A stretch of 18,228 nucleotides of DNA from an uncultured bacterium (GTDB lineage Bacteria; Actinomycetota; Coriobacteriia; Coriobacteriales; Coriobacteriaceae): NCBI GenBank assembly GCA_905215205.1, contig CAJMPK010000015.1:1-18228 (forward strand), read 5' to 3'. The notes under the pieces were generated by a model. That model searched no databases. It was given only the letters and a program-made list of their open reading frames with translations, and was not told where the DNA came from. The position numbers and the translations under genes were made by a program. Below are positions 15,780-18,228 of this stretch, piece after piece. Positions within the stretch are counted from its first letter, which is position 1; each line of letters begins with the position of its first letter.

Positions 15780-15788
15780 GGTGTTCGG

Positions 15789-15869
15789 ATGAAGTTGATA
15801 TTCAAGGTCCATATCTATCTGTTCCATCCGGCCGAACGCCCTGTTCCCGAATCATTACCCGTTATCTAA
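15789..15869 (+). CDS. Possible 26-residue peptide
   Basis: An ATG at 15789 follows GGGAGG (15776-15781) at 7 bases and opens a 26-codon frame (MKLIFKVHIYLFHPAERPVP and on to TAA at 15867-15869), ending 16 bases before the insertion element. Its N-terminus is hydrophobic-basic. The ribosome site partly overlaps the right arm of the 38-bp palindrome. It may be a small peptide or the stub of a disrupted gene; there is no homology evidence. Confidence 0.15.
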   Translation: MKLIFKVHIYLFHPAERPVPESLPVI

Positions 15870-15885
15870 ACTGTTGGATTGATTT

Positions 15886-15910
15886 GGCTCTGTTAGACCA
15901 TGATTGACAT
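15886..15910 (+). repeat. Left terminal inverted repeat of the IS
   Basis: This copy starts GGCTCTGTTAGACCATGATT and pairs with the right copy at 24 of 25 positions; the difference is T versus A at position 16. Confidence 0.85.
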
Positions 15911-15944
15911 TCTGCCCCAATCATCTTTTTGAAATTGCAAGATA

Positions 15945-15984
15945 ATCGCCCCCTTGCCGGGTTTGAATCCGGCAAGGGGGCGAT
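15945..15984 (-). terminator. Perfect 16-bp hairpin, likely terminator of the IS transcript
   Basis: ATCGCCCCCTTGCCGG (15945-15960) and its exact inverse (15969-15984) enclose an 8-base loop. It lies 58 bases downstream of the antitoxin stop. On the minus strand only a loose T-rich stretch follows, so termination may be partial. It would also stop read-through entering the element from the left. Confidence 0.6.
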
Positions 15985-16042
15985 GTGCTCAAGATCTGTC
16001 GGGTCAATCGTGAGGGTCCCATCGCCCAAGTCGATTTGCCGA

Positions 16043-16240
16043 CTATCTTGCCGTCTTCCCGTCGGGCGCCGGCGTCTTGACCCTCATCTCGAACGGCATC
16101 CCGCCCTCCCGGACGAGCGCCCTGAGGAACGCGTTGACGGCGGTGGACATGGACAGGCCGAGCTCGTCCAGGATGGCCGTGGCCTCCTTCTTGACCTCCG
16201 GGTCGATGCGGATCGTCGTGGCCGGTATGTTCGACGGCAT
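16043..16240 (-). CDS. RelB/DinJ family antitoxin, IS passenger
   Basis: This 65-residue protein starts at the ATG at 16240 after AGGAGG (16255-16250, minus strand) with a 9-base gap. It has the short ribbon (ATTIRIDPEVKKEATAILDE) and the helix pair (LGLSMSTAVNAFLRALVREG) ending in GMPFEMR that mark the ribbon-helix-helix DNA-binding part of RelB/DinJ antitoxins. These bind their own promoter and neutralise a RelE/YafQ-type mRNA endoribonuclease. The C-terminal tail of roughly 14 residues (VKTPAPDGKTAR) is shorter than the usual toxin-wrapping region. No toxin gene lies next to it; only a hairpin and the IS end follow. It begins 46 bases downstream of the transposase stop, inside the element, so the two may be co-transcribed. 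It could act as a regulator of the transposase or as a stray antitoxin against chromosomal toxins. Confidence 0.85.
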   Translation of the reverse strand: MPSNIPATTIRIDPEVKKEATAILDELGLSMSTAVNAFLRALVREGGMPFEMRVKTPAPDGKTAR

Positions 16241-16286
16241 GGCCTCACCCCTCCTCGTGTATCGCGGTGCGACCATTCTACCGCCT

Positions 16287-17286
16287 CTATGCGGCGGGCG
16301 CGGCCCAGTAGTCCATGTAGGGCGGCTCCACGTTGAACATGTCGCGGACGCGGCTCCTGCAGACGCCGTGCGCGAGCTGCCGCGCGACCGTGCGCCCGGC
16401 GGCGCCGGAATCGGTCGCCATGAAGGTTCGGCACCACCTGAACCAGGCGAGGTAGGCATCGAGGTGCTTCGTCGACACGCCCTTGAACGGCTCCATGAAG
16501 GCGCCGAGGAGCGAGTGGACGGTGTTGATCCGGTTGATGGTTCCCCCGGAGCGGTCCTTGGGGTCGTAGGCCGCGTGCGCGGCGACCTCGAGTTCCGCGA
16601 GGACATTGACGTAGACGGCCGCCCTGTCGGTCGCGACGACCGAGCCGGCCGCGATGCGGCCCCTCAGCGCGTCCATGGCGCGCTCCCTCGAAAGGGCGCC
16701 CCGCCCCGTGACCTCGAGGAACGTCTCGTTCGAGTCGTTCACGCCGGTCATGACGCAGATCCGCTCGCGCGACAGCCCGCGCCTGTGCACCTGCTTGCCG
16801 CGGTGCCGGGAGGGGCGCGGCATCGTGAACGACCCCTTCGCGTGGTTGCCCTTGAACGACTCGGGGAAGTAGGTCTCGTCGAGCTCGCAGCCGCAGCCCC
16901 GCCCGGTCTTGAACGAGGGCGAGTAGGCCGAGAGACACTCGATGAGCCTGTGGCGCATGGTGTAGGCGGTCTTGAGGCAGACATGGCAGCGCCCCGCGCA
17001 TTCGCGCAGGGGCAGCATGAGAACGAAGCACTCGGCATTGGCCATCCAGGTCTCCTTCGGGAGCCTGCTCGTCCCCAGGATGTGCCCGCTGCCCATGCCG
17101 AAGGTCCTGCCGCAATCCTGGCAGAGGTAACGCTGCTCGCCGTTCTTTGATTTGCCCTTCTTCACGACCGCGGCGGACCCGCAGCGCGGGGAGCGCTCGG
17201 CCTCGTAGGCGGAGCCGGCGGCGTTCGGTCCTGCTGAGGCTCGCGATGTCCCTCTTGAAGGTGATTACCAGGTCCTCGGCGTTCAT
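16287..17286 (-). pseudogene. IS1595 family (ISXO2-like) transposase, frameshifted near the N-terminus
   Basis: The main frame (to 16287) encodes the bulk of an IS1595-type transposase. It has the second half of a zinc ribbon (YLCQDCGRTFGMGSGHIL), a first catalytic Asp in CELDETYFPESFKGN, a second in VVATDRAAVYVNV, and the family C-terminal NTVHSLLGAFMEPFKGVSTK. An ATG at 17286 opens a plausible N-terminus (MNAEDLVITFKRDIASLS) in another frame. The join would fall around 17215-17245, so one indel separates the start from the body. The first zinc-ribbon pair, normally CPxCGS, reads SPRCGS here, with its first Cys lost. A GTG at 17165 gives a 292-residue truncated version without that half of the ribbon. 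It is probably inactive. If the frames can be joined, the full protein would have about 330 residues. Confidence 0.75.
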
Positions 17287-17337
17287 GCTGCCCCGCGGTC
17301 TACGAGGCTAACGATATGGCGCCGTGATGACATATGT

Positions 17338-17362
17338 ATGTCAATCTTGGTCTAACAGAGCC
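17338..17362 (-). repeat. Right terminal inverted repeat of the IS
   Basis: On the minus strand it starts GGCTCTGTTAGACCAAGATT at 17362. The last base of the repeat supplies the G of the stop codon of the gene to its right. Confidence 0.85.
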
Positions 17363-17826
17363 TAACGAAAGTGCATGTCAGGAGTTTCCCTTAGGCATTT
17401 TGCGGCTATAGGGACAAGGTCGAACATTGTGTGAACGACATCGCCCGTGTTTGCAACGGTAGCCGTGAACTTGCCGTTTCCAAAATCCATCAGATGGTAG
17501 AGGTTGATGGTTAAGTCCTTTTGCGTGGCAATTCTCAGAATCCAGTAAGCGCAATTGTCGCTGCAGGTTGTGGCGTTGTATACGTTCTGAGGCATGAAGT
17601 ACATGAGCAACAGCGTCTTAGTGCCTCCCGACAGCCTTTCAGGAGGGATAATGCCTAGGATCTTGGTGTCTATTGCGCAGGGTCCAATGACATTGCCTTT
17701 ATCGATTGATTTAATAATCCTTTGAGCAAAGGCGTCTTGAAACCACTGGGGCGAATAGACGTTATCGAAGTAAACCGACGTATTGTAGATAACGTTTTCC
17801 ATATCACCATAGTGAATTGTTAACAC
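17362..17826 (-). CDS. DUF4869-like protein, abutted by the IS
   Basis: The protein has 154 residues from GTG at 17826, preceded on the minus strand by GAAGGGA with a 5-base gap. A longer in-frame start at 17928 adds a stretch with no family resemblance. The opening LTIHYGDMENVIYNTSVYFD, the centre (LGIIPPERLSGGTKTLLLMY), the signature NATTCSDNCAYWILRIA and LTINLYHLMDFGNGKFTATV match, from memory, the DUF4869 family of Firmicutes and Bacteroides mobile regions, whose function is unknown. Length is close to the family's usual 150. The TAG stop (17364-17362) takes its last base from the insertion element, so the natural C-terminus may have been altered by a few residues. Base composition is clearly lower in GC than the rest of the window, suggesting acquisition from another lineage. 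Confidence 0.75.
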   Translation of the reverse strand: MLTIHYGDMENVIYNTSVYFDNVYSPQWFQDAFAQRIIKSIDKGNVIGPCAIDTKILGIIPPERLSGGTKTLLLMYFMPQNVYNATTCSDNCAYWILRIATQKDLTINLYHLMDFGNGKFTATVANTGDVVHTMFDLVPIAAKCLRETPDMHFR

Positions 17827-17868
17827 GTTGGTCCCTTCGGGTTGCTGGTTTGGTGTTCGGTGAGACTG

Positions 17869-17897
17869 ATTGTATCGCACGCATAAGACGGGCGTAA
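17869..17897 (-). promoter_or_regulatory. Possible promoter of the DUF4869-like gene
   Basis: On the minus strand a good -10 box TACAAT (17874-17869) is preceded at 17 bases by TTACGC (17897-17892), a poor -35 match. It lies 42 bases before the GTG. The remaining stretch from about 17898 to 18032 shows no gene or clear signal. Confidence 0.3.
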
Positions 17898-18032
17898 TTT
17901 GCCAGAAACACATGCGATTGATAACCATTGACAGTCAAGACCTGTATCCAGTGCCCGTATTTGCATGTCCGTACTTGAACCTAAGTTGCTTTGAAGGCCT
18001 ATGTTTTAGACAATAGTTCCAGGCTAGGCTCT

Positions 18033-18222
18033 GCGTGGCGGCACGTAAAAGCCGTACTGTGCTTGGGTGGGTAAAAGTCCAAGACGATTAGATATCCGAG
18101 AGGATATCGAGCCCGTGCCGGGGGGATAAGCTGAGCCCGCGCCGGGGACTATAGTTCCGGCAACAAATGGGTTTCCGCGAGGATGCCGCGGCTGACGGTC
18201 AGTATATTACCGCCCTACACGC
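18033..18222 (+). ncRNA. Candidate structured non-coding RNA (possibly a HEARO/omega-type RNA)
   Basis: No credible reading frame is present, yet nested pairing covers the stretch. An outer stem closes it: GCGTG (18033-18037) with CACGC (18218-18222), and GCGG (18038-18041) with CCGC (18210-18213). Inside are GCACGTA with TAC-T-GTGC (18041-18062), CTTGG with CCAAG (18062-18083), a perfect GATATCC-GAGA-GGATATC hairpin with a GNRA-type loop (18091-18108), CCCG-TGC-CGGG and CCCG-CGC-CGGG, and CCGCG with CGCGG near 18176-18191. The motif GTAAAAG occurs in two successive loops, and a 15-base GC-rich unit repeats with a 24-base period. Strand is a guess. HEARO RNAs lie just upstream of iscB genes, which would here start beyond the window; that identity is speculative. 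Confidence 0.4.
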
Positions 18223-18228
18223 TCCTTC

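Larger units (their letters stand above)
15886..17362 (-). mobile_element. IS1595-like insertion sequence with antitoxin passenger
   Basis: The 1477-bp element is bounded by 25-bp terminal inverted repeats (15886-15910 and 17338-17362) beginning GGCTCTGTTAGACCA, with one mismatch. It carries a frameshifted IS1595/ISXO2-type transposase and, downstream in the same direction, a RelB/DinJ-like antitoxin gene, then a strong hairpin just inside the left end. The flanking octamers (ATTGATTT on the left, TAACGAAA on the right) are not identical. The 8-bp target duplication expected of this family is therefore absent, pointing to an old insertion or a rearranged site. Confidence 0.8.

Noticed and set aside
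15639..15869. 76-residue plus-strand frame ending before the IS
   Set aside because: Its first two thirds are antisense to the transposase remnant and contain no start with a ribosome site. Only the last 26 codons have one, listed separately at low confidence.
16077..17150. 357-residue plus-strand frame across the insertion element
   Set aside because: It is antisense to the transposase, whose frame has clear family motifs. Composition is Arg/Gly/Glu-rich with no recognisable domain.
17928..17961. Plus-strand promoter starting TTGACA at 17928
   Set aside because: The -35 hexamer is perfect but no acceptable -10 box lies at 15-19 bases; the best candidates are at 9 and 22 bases.

Overview
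The window looks like a chromosomal stretch of a high-GC gut actinobacterium of the Coriobacteriia, most likely Collinsella or a close relative. The reasons are the GC-rich codon use, actinobacterial-type spacing with strong GGAGG ribosome binding sites, the short intergenic palindromes (TGTGACAAAGGGAC arms; AACCATCACAACATTCGA arms) and a very large LPxTG-anchored isopeptide adhesin. This taxonomic call is an inference from style, not from a marker gene.

Layout. Bases 1-486 hold the 5' part of an MFS exporter on the minus strand with an apparently leaderless promoter. Divergent from it, 634-1581 encodes an unusual two-domain protein: an N-terminal domain resembling the LpdD prenylated-flavin chaperone, joined to an isopentenyl-diphosphate-isomerase-like Nudix domain that has lost the usual catalytic cysteine. 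Two palindromic elements follow, then a one-pass membrane protein (1778-2641) and an aldose 1-epimerase (2721-3614) closed by a strong terminator. From 3877 to 6768 runs a polar amino acid ABC importer operon (binding protein, permease, ATPase). Its binding protein is split by a one-base frameshift between the lipoprotein signal peptide and the mature domain. An M20 metallopeptidase (6841-8256) follows and may process imported or recycled peptides.

Bases 8443-15279 encode one secreted wall-anchored adhesin or pilin-like stalk of about 2278 residues. It has a signal peptide, a fibro-slime/PA14-like head, SpaA-type domains, nine FctA-like isopeptide repeats, a proline-rich spacer and an LPYTG sorting signal, followed by a strong terminator.

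The right end (15350-18228) is accessory DNA. It holds a decayed IS1595-type transposase fragment, a 38-bp palindrome, and a 1477-bp IS1595-like element with 25-bp inverted repeats. That element carries a frameshifted transposase and an orphan RelB/DinJ-type antitoxin. Its right end abuts a lower-GC DUF4869-like gene whose stop codon is formed at the junction. The last 190 bases are densely structured and probably encode a non-coding RNA; an IscB-type (HEARO) omega RNA is one candidate.
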